From Bacillus sp. A301a_S52 (GTDB lineage Bacteria; Bacillota; Bacilli; Bacillales; Salisediminibacteriaceae), in contig JABXYP010000001.1 of the NCBI GenBank assembly GCA_024701455.1, forward strand, positions 1,120,001-1,184,000: 64,000 nt of DNA. The letters run 5' to 3'. The translations under genes and the position numbers were made by a program. The notes below the pieces were generated by a model that did no database searches, was not told the DNA's origin, and saw only the letters and a list, made by a program, of their open reading frames with translations. Of this stretch, positions 17,916 to 26,525 are shown in pieces; position 1 is the stretch's first letter; every line of letters starts with the position of its first letter.

Positions 17916-18662
17916 TTAATAATTTTCTAGATAGTTTATTGCTTCTTCTAATGTTTCCACTGGAACGACGTTAAGGTCTAAGCCTTCTTCTTTTAAGACA
18001 TCACGAGCTTCCCGCTCATTACTGTAAATACCATAGTCATCTTCATCCTTTGGAATGAAAAAGATATCCACGTTATTATCAACAGCCGTTAAAAGCTTTT
18101 GTCTTACACCTCCAATAGAACCGACGGTTTCATCATATTCAATCGTACCCGTACCTGCTATTGTGACAGTGCCATTTTGGGAAAAATCAAGTTCATTCAC
18201 TTCTTCGATTAAGCCAATAGCCACCATTAAGCCAAGAGAATCCCCGTAGTATTCAGATGAGTAATATAGAATATCATCGATCCTCTCTTGGAAGTCATTA
18301 TCATCACCGAAACTAGTTGCATAAACAGCGTTAGAAATGGTCTCTTCCTTGTAATAATCCACCACCATGTCATCATCATACTCTGTATACATGATAAATT
18401 CCTCTTCATCTAAAGGAATGAAATCTAGGTCTTTATAATGATAAGACACGTATAATTTATCAAAATAATTATCAATATAGCCTGAATAGATGTATGTGAA
18501 ATGCACACTTCCATTAACCCCAATATCACTAACCGGCGCAATATCGCCTTTAGCAATATATTCTTCATGCAATGGTCTCATGAGAAGGTAGGCAATTATG
18601 AGAGGAATCGCAATAATGGCAATACTAATGTTAACTTCCTTCGATAGCTTTAAAAACTTCAA
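17916..18662 (-). CDS. Membrane-anchored Lon-like (S16/YlbL-type) serine protease
   Basis: A 248-residue protein with one N-terminal membrane helix (residues 11-28) and a C-terminal Lon-type proteolytic domain. The Ser-Lys dyad is visible as Ser142 in YYGDSLGLM and Lys189 in GSIGGVRQKL, 47 residues apart, with the family segment IAGTGTIEYDETVG between. B. subtilis YlbL has the same domain but adds a PDZ domain, absent here; no ATPase domain is present. The TTG start 9 nt after AGGAGG fits better than an ATG 32 codons upstream. It heads a four-gene operon. Confidence 0.8.
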   Translation of the reverse strand: MKFLKLSKEVNISIAIIAIPLIIAYLLMRPLHEEYIAKGDIAPVSDIGVNGSVHFTYIYSGYIDNYFDKLYVSYHYKDLDFIPLDEEEFIMYTEYDDDMVVDYYKEETISNAVYATSFGDDNDFQERIDDILYYSSEYYGDSLGLMVAIGLIEEVNELDFSQNGTVTIAGTGTIEYDETVGSIGGVRQKLLTAVDNNVDIFFIPKDEDDYGIYSNEREARDVLKEEGLDLNVVPVETLEEAINYLENY

Positions 18663-18839
18663 AACACGGAACCTCCTAGATGTGTAATAGACTTGGTGAC
18701 TGACGATGATATACATAAAACGACTTTTACTACGCAGATCACTATACGTAGTACACATGAGAAAAGTCTAAAATCATGACACGATTTGCCATCTATTAAT
18801 CATAATCGAAGACAAATATGGTATAAATAGGTTCAAATA

Positions 18840-18861
18840 ATTATTTTTATATAAAAATAAT
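18840..18861. repeat. Perfect 22-bp AT-only palindrome
   Basis: ATTATTTTTAT is followed directly by its reverse complement, 180 bp upstream of the Lon-like operon. It could be an operator or a cruciform-prone site; pure AT composition makes chance possible. The rest of 18663-18967 has no gene. Confidence 0.4.
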
Positions 18862-18967
18862 CGACTTATGGGATAAATAATGTAAAAAGAACGAGGATAA
18901 AATACCTGTTTTTACGTTAAAAGCAGGAAGTGACGTGTCTAAAAACGGAGGGAAGAGAAAGCATCTA

Positions 18968-19576
18968 CTACAAAGAGGTGGGTAAATGCTTTGTATACAT
19001 GTGAACTGCATGATCGTTAGTTTTTAAGGTCGTGATCGTTTTTGGATGAGGGTGTTGATAAATAATAGGATAATCAATCTCTCCTCTATTAGACTGAAGG
19101 GAAAATGCTAATTGCTCGTTGAAAAGAGAAAATTGAGCATTAACTCCCGGTTTATTACCACGAGCATCCAATCGTATCCATTTTTTGATAGAACAAATAT
19201 AGACAGCGTTTAAAGCATGAATGCAATAACCGTCTGCGGGTGTATCAAATAACATGAGTTTCTGATAACAAAAACCTGTAGGTATTTCTGCAGAACGAAG
19301 TAGAGCGGCGAGTAAATGAGACTTTGCATAACAAATACCTTCTTTATAAGTTAAAACATCCAACGCTGTGCAGGTGACACGTGTGCTTTGAATGTCCCAA
19401 GAGTGGGCAATGTGATCACGAACGAAGGTAAAAGCCCTATCGACTTTTTCATGGGCTGTATTGCAGCCTGCAAAAAGTATCTTGCTCTGTTCTTGGATGA
19501 GAGGGTGCGAAATAGTGAGCATGGGATGATCCACTAAGTAATCACTTAAATTCGATGACTCACAAATGAGTAGCAT
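18968..19576 (-). CDS. Transglutaminase-like cysteine protease-fold protein
   Basis: A 202-residue protein with the transglutaminase-like catalytic order: Cys in KEGICYAKSHL, His in YCIHALNAVY, Asp in WIRLDARGNK. Bacterial members act as peptidases or amidases; the substrate is not deducible. There is no signal peptide, so it should be cytoplasmic. It is single, with its start after AAGGAGGC. Confidence 0.82.
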   Translation of the reverse strand: MLLICESSNLSDYLVDHPMLTISHPLIQEQSKILFAGCNTAHEKVDRAFTFVRDHIAHSWDIQSTRVTCTALDVLTYKEGICYAKSHLLAALLRSAEIPTGFCYQKLMLFDTPADGYCIHALNAVYICSIKKWIRLDARGNKPGVNAQFSLFNEQLAFSLQSNRGEIDYPIIYQHPHPKTITTLKTNDHAVHMYTKHLPTSL

Positions 19577-19941
19577 AAAGGCCTCCTTATAAACTATTTT
19601 GTATAAATATACATTATAAAGTATTTAAATTCAAATGTACAATTAAATTTGTCGCTTAGAATATGCTAAGCAACGAGGGCGACCGTAAGTTATTGCTTAA
19701 ACGAAGGGGAGAAAGTAGAAGTTGCATTATAAAAAGGAGCCAACACAAAAAATGAAAAGTTCTCGTACCCAAGCTTTTAGCCTCTCTCAAATGGATATTG
19801 CAGCATTATTGTAAAAATATTTTGCTACTCACAAGATTATTTAGCACCATCATTAATTTAGAAGCCAATAGCCGATTACTACGACCATGACACTAGTGCC
19901 TCAGTTAAGGTGAATGAGGTAAATGCATTTCTATGAAAATG

Positions 19942-19992
19942 TTTACAATGATCATTCGTCTCTGCTATAGTTAATAGATGTCAGACGTCTGA
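19942..19992 (+). promoter_or_regulatory. nupC-deoC promoter with palindromic operator
   Basis: A sigma-A-like promoter TTTACA-N18-TATAGT is followed by the perfect 12-bp palindrome TCAGACGTCTGA just downstream of the expected start site, a position suited to a repressor. B. subtilis controls this gene pair with DeoR, but the palindrome is not the known DeoR site, so the regulator is open. The remaining 19577-19941 shows no gene I can support. Confidence 0.6.
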
Positions 19993-20020
19993 ACATAAAG
20001 AACATAACAGAGGTGTTTTT

Positions 20021-21292
20021 ATGGCTATTTTATGGGGATTACTTGGTATGGCAGTTGTCCTTGGAATCGCTTATTTACTCTCAAGTGATCGACAAGCAAT
20101 CAATTTCCGTACAATTATTGGAGGATTAACAATTCAATTACTATTTGCCTTTCTTGTCCTTTATTCTGATACTGGAAGGTGGGTACTTGAACAGTTTACT
20201 GGCCTGGTAAATCAAGTCATCGGCTTTGCGGGAGAGGGCATCAATTTTTTATTTGGAGGTCTTTTCGAAGCTGAAGGAGTCGGGACAGTATTTGCTTTTG
20301 AAGTTCTAACAGTGGTCATTTTTTTCTCATCACTCATTTCTGTTTTGTATTATTTAGGAATCATGCAAAGAATAATTAGTAGTATTGGAGGAGCTTTAGC
20401 AAAGTTACTTGGGACAAGCCGCCCTGAATCTTTGTCGGCAGCAGCTAATATTTTTGTTGGACAGACGGAAGCGCCGCTCGTCGTTAAACCATTCTTACCA
20501 CAAATGACACGGTCAGAGCTATTTGCTGTTATGACAGGTGGTTTGGCATCTGTAGCAGGCTCTGTCCTAATCGGTTATTCGCTTCTAGGAATTCCGTTGG
20601 AGTATTTGTTGGCAGCAAGCTTTATGGCAGCCCCTTCAGGCTTAGTGTTAGCGAAAATTATGCTGCCTGAAACTGATCCACAAGCGACGTCTGATGAGCG
20701 AGATTTTCAGATGGATGAAGATCAGGAATCATATAACGTCATTGATGCAGCGGCTCGAGGAGCGAGCACAGGGTTACAGTTAGCATTAAATATCGGGGCT
20801 ATGTTACTCGCCTTTATTGCCCTTATTGCCTTACTTAATGGTATACTTGGAGGCGTAGAAAGTGTCATCAATGGGTCTGTAAACTATATGTTAAGCCTGT
20901 TCGGTTCAGACTCGTCTATAAACATTCAAGGTCTTACTTTAGAAAATATATTCGGTATTTTATTTTCACCTTTAGCATTTGCTATCGGTGTGCCGTGGTC
21001 AGAAGCGTTCCAAGCTGGGTCTTTTATTGGCCAGAAATTGATCTTAAATGAATTTGTTGCTTATGCAGCCTTTGCACCTGAGATTGACAGCTTAGACCCA
21101 AAAACGGTTCTCGTCGTAAGCTTTGCTTTATGTGGATTTGCGAATGTTTCTTCACTCGGTATTTTGCTAGGTGGGTTAGGAAAACTGGCACCGAGCCGGC
21201 GGGGTGATATCGCACAACTTGGTTTAAAAGCTGTTATGGCAGGTATGCTCGCATCGCTATTAAACGCATCGATTGCAGGAATGTTTTTCTAG
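20021..21292 (+). CDS. nupC: Concentrative nucleoside transporter NupC
   Basis: A 423-residue CNT-family permease importing nucleosides with H+ or Na+. It has multiple membrane helices and the CNT core segments GQTEAPLVVKPFL, MTGGLASVAGSVLIGY and GFANVSSLGILLGGLG. It is followed 59 nt later by deoC, the classic nucleoside scavenging pair. The start ATG follows AGAGGTG. Confidence 0.93.
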   Translation: MAILWGLLGMAVVLGIAYLLSSDRQAINFRTIIGGLTIQLLFAFLVLYSDTGRWVLEQFTGLVNQVIGFAGEGINFLFGGLFEAEGVGTVFAFEVLTVVIFFSSLISVLYYLGIMQRIISSIGGALAKLLGTSRPESLSAAANIFVGQTEAPLVVKPFLPQMTRSELFAVMTGGLASVAGSVLIGYSLLGIPLEYLLAASFMAAPSGLVLAKIMLPETDPQATSDERDFQMDEDQESYNVIDAAARGASTGLQLALNIGAMLLAFIALIALLNGILGGVESVINGSVNYMLSLFGSDSSINIQGLTLENIFGILFSPLAFAIGVPWSEAFQAGSFIGQKLILNEFVAYAAFAPEIDSLDPKTVLVVSFALCGFANVSSLGILLGGLGKLAPSRRGDIAQLGLKAVMAGMLASLLNASIAGMFF

Positions 21293-21351
21293 TGAAAAGT
21301 GAAATAAGCTTCTTACAAATAAAATTATTCAATTAAGAAAGGATGTTTAAT

Positions 21352-22023
21352 ATGAGTCAATCACTCGCATCACTCATCGATCACACCCAATTAAAAGCTG
21401 ACACACAAGAGGAAAAAATTATTTCTTTATGTGAGGAAGCCAAAACGTATCAATTTGCTTCCGTTTGCGTTAATCCCGTTTGGGTAAAAAAAGCGGCTGA
21501 GTTACTTGCTAATAGCGGTGTGGATGTATGCACAGTCATCGGCTTTCCACTTGGGGCAAGCACACCGGAAACGAAAGCATTTGAAACAACCAATGCTATC
21601 GAAAACGGCGCTACAGAAATAGATATGGTTATGAATATCGGTGCGTTAAAAGATGGAAACGATGCGTTAGTTGAAGCAGATATGCGTGCTGTTGCTGAAG
21701 CAGCAAAAGGAAAAGCATTAACGAAGGTCATTCTCGAAACGTGCTTACTTACAGATGACGAAAAAGTACGTGCGTGTGAATTAGCTGTAAAAGCAGGACT
21801 TGATTTCGTTAAAACGTCAACAGGCTTCTCCACAGGTAACGCGACTGTGGAAGATGTAGCATTAATGCGTAAAACGGTGGGAGACAAAGCCGGCGTTAAA
21901 GCCTCCGGCGGTGTTCGCAGCCTAGAGGATGCCCAGGCGATGGTACAAGCAGGAGCTAGCCGCATTGGCGCAAGTGCGGGTGTGAAAATCGTTAAAGGCG
22001 AAAAAGCGGATAGTGATTATTAA
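21352..22023 (+). CDS. deoC: Deoxyribose-phosphate aldolase
   Basis: A 223-residue class I aldolase that cleaves 2-deoxyribose 5-phosphate into acetaldehyde and glyceraldehyde 3-phosphate. The Schiff-base Lys is in [16 protein letters not shown] and SGGVRS complete the active site. It is co-transcribed with nupC for use of imported deoxynucleosides. The ATG is 8-9 nt after AAGAAAGGA; an ATG at 21343 lies in that site and is less likely. A perfect terminator follows. Confidence 0.96.
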   Translation: MSQSLASLIDHTQLKADTQEEKIISLCEEAKTYQFASVCVNPVWVKKAAELLANSGVDVCTVIGFPLGASTPETKAFETTNAIENGATEIDMVMNIGALKDGNDALVEADMRAVAEAAKGKALTKVILETCLLTDDEKVRACELAVKAGLDFVKTSTGFSTGNATVEDVALMRKTVGDKAGVKASGGVRSLEDAQAMVQAGASRIGASAGVKIVKGEKADSDY

Positions 22024-22036
22024 ATAAGAAGGCTGA

Positions 22037-22069
22037 AAAGGGTTGGGACTATGTCCTAATCCTTTTTTT
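22037..22069 (+). terminator. Terminator of nupC-deoC
   Basis: A 13-bp stem, AAAGGGTTGGGAC with GTCCTAATCCTTT (two G-T pairs), has a 3-nt loop and seven Ts, starting 14 nt after the deoC stop. Confidence 0.92.
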
Positions 22070-22077
22070 AGCATCGG

Positions 22078-22282
22078 GAGGGGGGATTCAGCATCGCAAG
22101 GAGAGAATTCAGCATCGCAAGGAGAGAATTCAGCATCGCAAGGAGAGAATTCAGCACCACAAGGAGAGAATTCAGCGTCGCAAGGAGAGAATTCAGCATC
22201 GCAAGGAGAGAATTCAGCATCGCAAGGAGGGAATTCAGCATCACAAGGAGGAAATTCAGCACCACAAGGAGAGAATTCAGCT
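22078..22282 (+). repeat. 21-bp tandem repeat array (about 10 units)
   Basis: About ten head-to-tail copies of a 21-bp unit built from GGAGAGAATTCAGC plus ATCGCAA run directly after the deoC terminator. Single-base variants (GCACCACAA, GCGTCGCAA, GGAGGGAATTC) show some ageing. Each unit holds an EcoRI site and an AAGGAGAG Shine-Dalgarno-like string. Because 21 is a multiple of 3, several frames stay open (GENSASQ heptads on +, LLAMLNS on -), but a + frame could only start inside the terminator, so I treat it as a non-coding minisatellite. Confidence 0.92.
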
Positions 22283-22303
22283 ATCTGCCTCTTTCGTTAG
22301 TGG

Positions 22304-22849
22304 TTAATATTGGTTGTTTCGCAAAGTGAATAATAATAATGGAAACAGCATGCCGAGGCTTAGGATGGTCAGTATCGTATAAATCAGCGCTGATTGCGTA
22401 TATTTTTGATAGATTCGAAAACTGACGATGACTACAGCCATTAAAAAGAGCATTGGTAGTACTAAATAAAAAAGTTGAGTATATGTATCATTATACGAGT
22501 CTATAAAGAAGAAAGGCAGTGTATTTAATAGGGAAGTGACAACTAAAATCGTTGGAAGTGGTCGCTCCCATTCATATAACTTACGATCTTTTAGAAGTAT
22601 CCCGAGACAATAAAATTGGACAAAAGGAATAAATGCGATCCATGACTTTTTATAGTTTTCCCGTTCTAACAATCTTTGAAGACCTAATGATCCTAAAGTA
22701 TACATGCCAACAACGATAAATAATTTAATTAAAAGTAATACAATCAATAGTAAGATAACACTAATCATTAATCTAAACATTGTATCTATAGCATCTATAA
22801 ATGATTGAAAACCAATAATAGTGCTTAAATGAAATGGGAAATGTAACAT
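22304..22849 (-). CDS. Multi-pass membrane protein, trio member 3
   Basis: A 181-residue protein with about five membrane helices. It shares the motif GLQRLLERENYKKSWIAFIP followed by FVQFYCLG with the next two genes. I do not know the family's function. The start follows AAGAGGAG with a 14-nt gap to the upstream gene, so the two form an operon. Confidence 0.7.
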   Translation of the reverse strand: MLHFPFHLSTIIGFQSFIDAIDTMFRLMISVILLLIVLLLIKLFIVVGMYTLGSLGLQRLLERENYKKSWIAFIPFVQFYCLGILLKDRKLYEWERPLPTILVVTSLLNTLPFFFIDSYNDTYTQLFYLVLPMLFLMAVVIVSFRIYQKYTQSALIYTILTILSLGMLFPLLLFTLRNNQY

Positions 22850-22863
22850 GAATTAAACTCCTC

Positions 22864-23370
22864 TTAATGATTTGGGGGCAGTTGAATGGTCACTTGCTCG
22901 TTGTTTCTAATTGCAAATAAAATAAAAGGTATTGCTATCCCAAACGTCACAATACATATAATTAGTAGTGGCATGGCACTATGACTATATTTATTAAAAA
23001 TTAAATATGAAGCATACAAAATCAGGCCATTAAAACAGAGAGGGTAAAGCATCCCTATCACTGGCACAATGGGGAAGACTAGGTAGACAATAGAACCGAA
23101 CAACAAAATGAGTGGGATCTCTTTCATCCAAGATTTATCGCTCTCATCCCGGGCCATTTCCCCAAGTAAATAAAAATTCATAAACGGAACGAAGGCCATC
23201 CATGCATGTGTTCTTTCTTCGCGAACAGCAATTCTTCGCAGGGCAAAAGCTAATACGATAAATAATAAAGCGCCCACAAAAAGTGAGATGATGATAATAA
23301 TCAAAAACAAATAGACAGCTATTTCAATGGTAGTTTGGCTATTTTGAAGCCCTTGAAAAAGTGTGGTCAT
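22864..23370 (-). CDS. Multi-pass membrane protein, trio member 2
   Basis: A 168-residue paralogue with the core ALRRIAVREERTHAWMAFVP and FMNFYLLGEMARDESDKSWM. It has four to five helices. It heads the two-gene unit with the 181-residue paralogue. Function is unknown. Confidence 0.7.
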   Translation of the reverse strand: MTTLFQGLQNSQTTIEIAVYLFLIIIIISLFVGALLFIVLAFALRRIAVREERTHAWMAFVPFMNFYLLGEMARDESDKSWMKEIPLILLFGSIVYLVFPIVPVIGMLYPLCFNGLILYASYLIFNKYSHSAMPLLIICIVTFGIAIPFILFAIRNNEQVTIQLPPNH

Positions 23371-23587
23371 AAATCATGCCCCTTCTAAAAAATGTTTTGT
23401 CGTCGTTGGATGATATATGGAGACAGCAATCTCAAAAGTAAAAAGAGCGCTCCTTTACACGAATTGACATAACTATGAAAATATCACCAATAGAATAAGC
23501 TGTCAACGGCCTATATACCTGGGGGAATTAAACATAATTTCGAAGTTTTTAAAAAGTAGGTCTTTAGACTAAGTAAGGAATGAAAAT

Positions 23588-23620
23588 AAAAAGCCCCTGC
23601 TCATTCGGCAGAGGGGTAGT
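23588..23620 (-). terminator. Terminator of trio member 1
   Basis: Read on the minus strand, CCCC...GCAG pairs across a short loop and is followed by TTTTTATTTT, 16 nt after the stop of the gene at 23636. Confidence 0.8.
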
Positions 23621-23635
23621 AATGACTATATCTTC

Positions 23636-24139
23636 TTAGGATTGACTTAAGTAGCGTTCGTTATTTCTAATAAAAAACATAATGATCGGAATACCTAAGC
23701 CAAAGGAAAAAATACTGGCTAGTAACAAGGGAAAAGGGTACCTTGTATACGTATCGTATAAAAGGTGAGCTGCGTAAAAAATGACGACTAAGCTGGCGAT
23801 GATGATAAACTGTCCAAAAAAAGGGATGAAGTTGAAGGCAATGACACCAACACCTGCTCCTACTAGCAAATGAGGCAGGCTTTCTGCCCAGTTTTTATTA
23901 CTTTTCTCTTTGACGACTTGTCCCCATAAAAAAAGGTTTACAAAAGGTACAAATGCCCACCATGTACTGTCGAAACCTTCACGTTTAGCAAGTCTCCGCA
24001 GCCCTAAGCCCCCTAATATATAGATGACAATGAGTCCGATACCAAAAAGTATGATAAAGCCCAATAATGCAAGAGCTCTCGTATGCTCTTCTGAACCGTC
24101 AGACAATAACCCTGAAATCAATTCGATCACGCTGTTCAC
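23636..24139 (-). CDS. Multi-pass membrane protein, trio member 1
   Basis: A 167-residue paralogue with the core GLRRLAKREGFDSTWWAFVP and FVNLFLWGQVVKEKSNKNWA. It has its own terminator, so it is a separate unit 265 nt upstream of the other two. Two GTG codons (24139, 24130) are possible starts; the inner one has better spacing from AAAAGG. Function is unknown. Confidence 0.7.
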   Translation of the reverse strand: MNSVIELISGLLSDGSEEHTRALALLGFIILFGIGLIVIYILGGLGLRRLAKREGFDSTWWAFVPFVNLFLWGQVVKEKSNKNWAESLPHLLVGAGVGVIAFNFIPFFGQFIIIASLVVIFYAAHLLYDTYTRYPFPLLLASIFSFGLGIPIIMFFIRNNERYLSQS

Positions 24140-24230
24140 GTCCTTTTCTAAGTTGCAAAGAGAGTTAATTCCTCCCTTTATCTCAATCTGACGTTATCAC
24201 CAAACGGTAGGAGTGTCAATGTCCCGAGAG

Positions 24231-24700
24231 CTACATGGAACGTTGGAGCTTTCTAATATACACTATTTGTCCGATATGATAGGCGTTATGAGACCCCATA
24301 TTCCCAATTAACGACCACCATTCCGCATGGACGGGAAACCCTTCTACTTTTTCCATCAGCTGTTTTTGACTCAATAATGATGGCCATCGTAACAAACTAA
24401 TTAATAATTGCTCTTTCAATTCATTAAAATGACACTCGGCTGGGACATGAAAAGTATCTTTATTATTCTCAAGCGACGGAACTGTTGTAACATCTTTATG
24501 ACATAACGCTTTTGCCACGTGTCATTCCAAAAAATAAGGTGCTGAACGATCTCTGCAATACTGTGGCAATGGGAAGACGGTTTCCAAAAAGCCTCCTTTT
24601 CAGTTAACCCTTCAACGACTTCTTGAAAGGAAAGATACCAGCTTCGATCGTTGGCATTGGCGAGTAATTGTTCTATTAAACTATCATATGGTTGAGACAT
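24231..24700 (-). pseudogene. DinB-family protein gene with one-base frameshift
   Basis: The two halves of a DinB/YfiT-like four-helix metal-binding protein are in different frames. The first half (MSQPYDSLIEQLLANAND ... VQHLIFWNDTWQ) needs one extra A in the four-A run at 24510-24513 to continue as KALCHKDVTTVPS and on to WWSLIGNMGSHNAYHIGQIV. The metal-binding His residues (QHL and HNAYH) survive on either side. This is either a real inactivation or a homopolymer sequencing error. The ATG start follows AAAGGAG. Repeat copy E lies 19 nt upstream and would occupy its promoter. Confidence 0.8.
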
Positions 24701-24718
24701 GTTTTTCTCCTTTCTTTT

Positions 24719-24830
24719 CTTTATCTCAGATAACTGTCCGTAAAACTCTCTGCCCAAAATGGAGAAGAGCGAAATCTATAGAGGCGTGGGCTAATAGCTG
24801 CTAAAGTCCTGATTGAAGGTTCGTTTTATA
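24719..24830 (+). repeat. Dispersed structured repeat, copy E (deleted form)
   Basis: The 5' half (CAGATAACTGTCCGTAAAACTC) joins straight to the 3' end (CTGATTGAAGGTTCG). The second hairpin is missing, as expected from recombination between the two CTGATTGA strings of a full copy. Its 3' end runs into the reading frame of the LD-carboxypeptidase relic and encodes that frame's last dozen residues. Confidence 0.85.
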
Positions 24831-25551
24831 AGAGTCAGTTGAGGAGGCAAGTGACCGCAATCAATGTCATATAAGATAGGGATAGCAAGTTCAGTAGAAA
24901 GCGTTCGGTAAAGGTCTATTAGCTCATAGTCTCCCTCGATTTTTTGGGCAGAGCTCCGGCCAAACATGATGCCGTTGCAATGATCAAACCAGCCGGCAAG
25001 CTTCATTAATAAGTGTCCTATGCAATTGAGGAAGTGATAGCTCACAATTTTCAAAAAAACAAATGACGTTCTTACTAGGAATGTAGTTATTAATAAACTT
25101 ATTAACATCTCCGTATGGTGTCCCCATAAGGTGTTTCACTGTATCGATACAGCCTCCAAGAAGATGCCCTTCTAAGGTTTCTGAGTGACCACTAACAGAT
25201 TTCCAAACTGTTTTTTCTGTTAGGTGAAAAATATGAGGAGTAGGATTATCGAATTGCCACTCATGTTGGTAGTGATTAGATGACATTTGTGTAATAGACG
25301 CCCCAGGAGGTGTCTTTAAAATATCTTCCCGCATAGCGGTCGTTTCATCCCTGTTGCACGTGTGATTGCGGATGCAGAGGTAGATTCTGCTGTGTCCATG
25401 CGGCATCACCAACAGTGACTTTATATCCTCGCTCCGTTTGACGCTTAATCGCCTCGTGTAGGAGATGGTGCAAAGCGTCAGGGACACCAGAAGATGGGGC
25501 AGTAACACCGATATGAGCATTTTCTTTAAGGTTTGGCGGATAGGTTATCAC
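24791..25551 (-). pseudogene. LD-carboxypeptidase / MccF-like (S66) pseudogene
   Basis: Pieces of an S66 peptidase lie in order but in several frames. They are NAHIGVTAPSSGVPDALHHL near 25530, MREDILKTPPGASITQ and the central domain to about 25020, and AGWFDHCNGIMFGRSS with IPILYDIDCGHLPPQLTLI to about 24830. At least two frameshifts and a deletion of roughly 60 codons after the WTQQ segment break it. The last ~30 residues of the family are replaced by translated repeat copy E. Intact members cleave LD-peptides or microcin C adducts. Confidence 0.85.
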
Positions 25552-25665
25552 ACGTCATCACCCCTTTTTATAAAAAATATGCCTTTAGTTTACCATACAT
25601 AGTGATGTAAACTTGTAAGGGATTTAGCAGTTGGACATTCATCTTGAGGGTTGGAGGTAAGCTAA

Positions 25666-26232
25666 ATGACAGAAAAGGACAAAATGATCAAGGGAGATCT
25701 CTATCATCCTGAAGATCCTGAGCTAGTAAAAGAGCGAGCCTTGGCCCGCCAGCTAATACGTGAATTTAACGATACATCTGAAATAGAATATGAGACTCGG
25801 ACAATCTTAATAAAAAAGCTATTTGGTTCAACAGGTGGCGATATCAAAATCGAGTCTGTTTTCCGCTGTGATTACGGCTATAACATCCACGTTGGCACCA
25901 ATTTCTATGCTAATTTTGATTGCTTAATTTTGGATGTATGTCCCGTGACGATTGGAGATAACTGTATGCTTGCACCAGGTGTCCATATTTACACAGCCGC
26001 ACACCCGCTTGATTCGATTGCACGGGAATCTGGTTTGGAATACGGAAAACCAGTTTCTATTGGTGACAACGTCTGGATTGGCGGACGAGCTGTTATAAAC
26101 CCAGGTGTGACTATTGGCAATAATGCAGTCATTGCTTCTGGTGCCATTGTGACGAAAGATGTGCCGATGAATACGGTCGTGGGTGGAAATCCAGCTCGTC
26201 TTCTTAAGAGCATTAACCTCTCATCATATTAA
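25666..26232 (+). CDS. Sugar O-acetyltransferase (maltose acetyltransferase type)
   Basis: A 188-residue hexapeptide-repeat acyltransferase moving acetyl from acetyl-CoA to a sugar hydroxyl. The Mac domain ([15 protein letters not shown]) is at the N-terminus. The left-handed beta-helix ([15 protein letters not shown] ... [19 protein letters not shown]) carries catalytic His in YTAAHPLD. The start ATG follows TTGGAGGT. Full length compared with Maa/LacA. It may detoxify non-metabolised sugars. Confidence 0.93.
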   Translation: MTEKDKMIKGDLYHPEDPELVKERALARQLIREFNDTSEIEYETRTILIKKLFGSTGGDIKIESVFRCDYGYNIHVGTNFYANFDCLILDVCPVTIGDNCMLAPGVHIYTAAHPLDSIARESGLEYGKPVSIGDNVWIGGRAVINPGVTIGNNAVIASGAIVTKDVPMNTVVGGNPARLLKSINLSSY

Positions 26233-26328
26233 TAGTGATAGAAACTTTTGGAGAGGAGATACTACTTTTTCACAGTAAAAAAGAAAATATCCACTTTCAT
26301 ATGATAGCTTTCTTTTGATACACGTATA

Positions 26329-26466
26329 TTTATCACAGAACTCAAAATAGAGAGGAGAGCTAACTCTCTTTAGGTGGGAGATAACGGACGCTAATGTCCT
26401 GATTAAGGCAATGATCAATTGCGGGAGAAAAACGAAAACACCTATTTATTGAAGTTTAGCTTTATA
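26329..26466 (+). repeat. Dispersed structured repeat, copy F
   Basis: This copy lacks the 5' outer arm: TATCACAG joins directly to AACTCAAAATAGAGAGGAGAG. It keeps GGTGGGAGATAACGGACGCTA, the ACGAAAACACC loop and the GAAGTTTAGCTTTATA end. It sits between convergent genes and with copy E brackets the LD-carboxypeptidase relic and the acetyltransferase. Confidence 0.85.
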
Positions 26467-26480
26467 GGAAACGATATGAC

Positions 26481-26522
26481 AAAGCAGCATCTAGGACAGT
26501 TTTTCTGTCAAGATGCTGCTTT
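26481..26522. terminator. Stem-loop between convergent genes
   Basis: A perfect 12-bp stem AAAGCAGCATCT / AGATGCTGCTTT has a nested GACAG/CTGTC. It overlaps the 3' end of the SEC-C gene region and can end both flanking transcripts, although flanking T runs are short. Confidence 0.7.
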
Positions 26523-26525
26523 GGT

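Noticed and set aside
22078..22282. CRISPR array
   Set aside because: Units are contiguous 21-mers with no unique spacers, and no cas genes are present.
22043..22300. 85-codon open frame of GENSASQ heptads
   Set aside because: It can only start inside the deoC terminator hairpin and has no ribosome-binding site; a 21-bp repeat unit keeps several frames open on both strands by arithmetic alone.
23081..24139. Bacteriocin or toxin-immunity cluster for the small membrane proteins
   Set aside because: No leader peptide, export ABC gene or toxin-like small ORF lies nearby; the proteins are only similar to each other.
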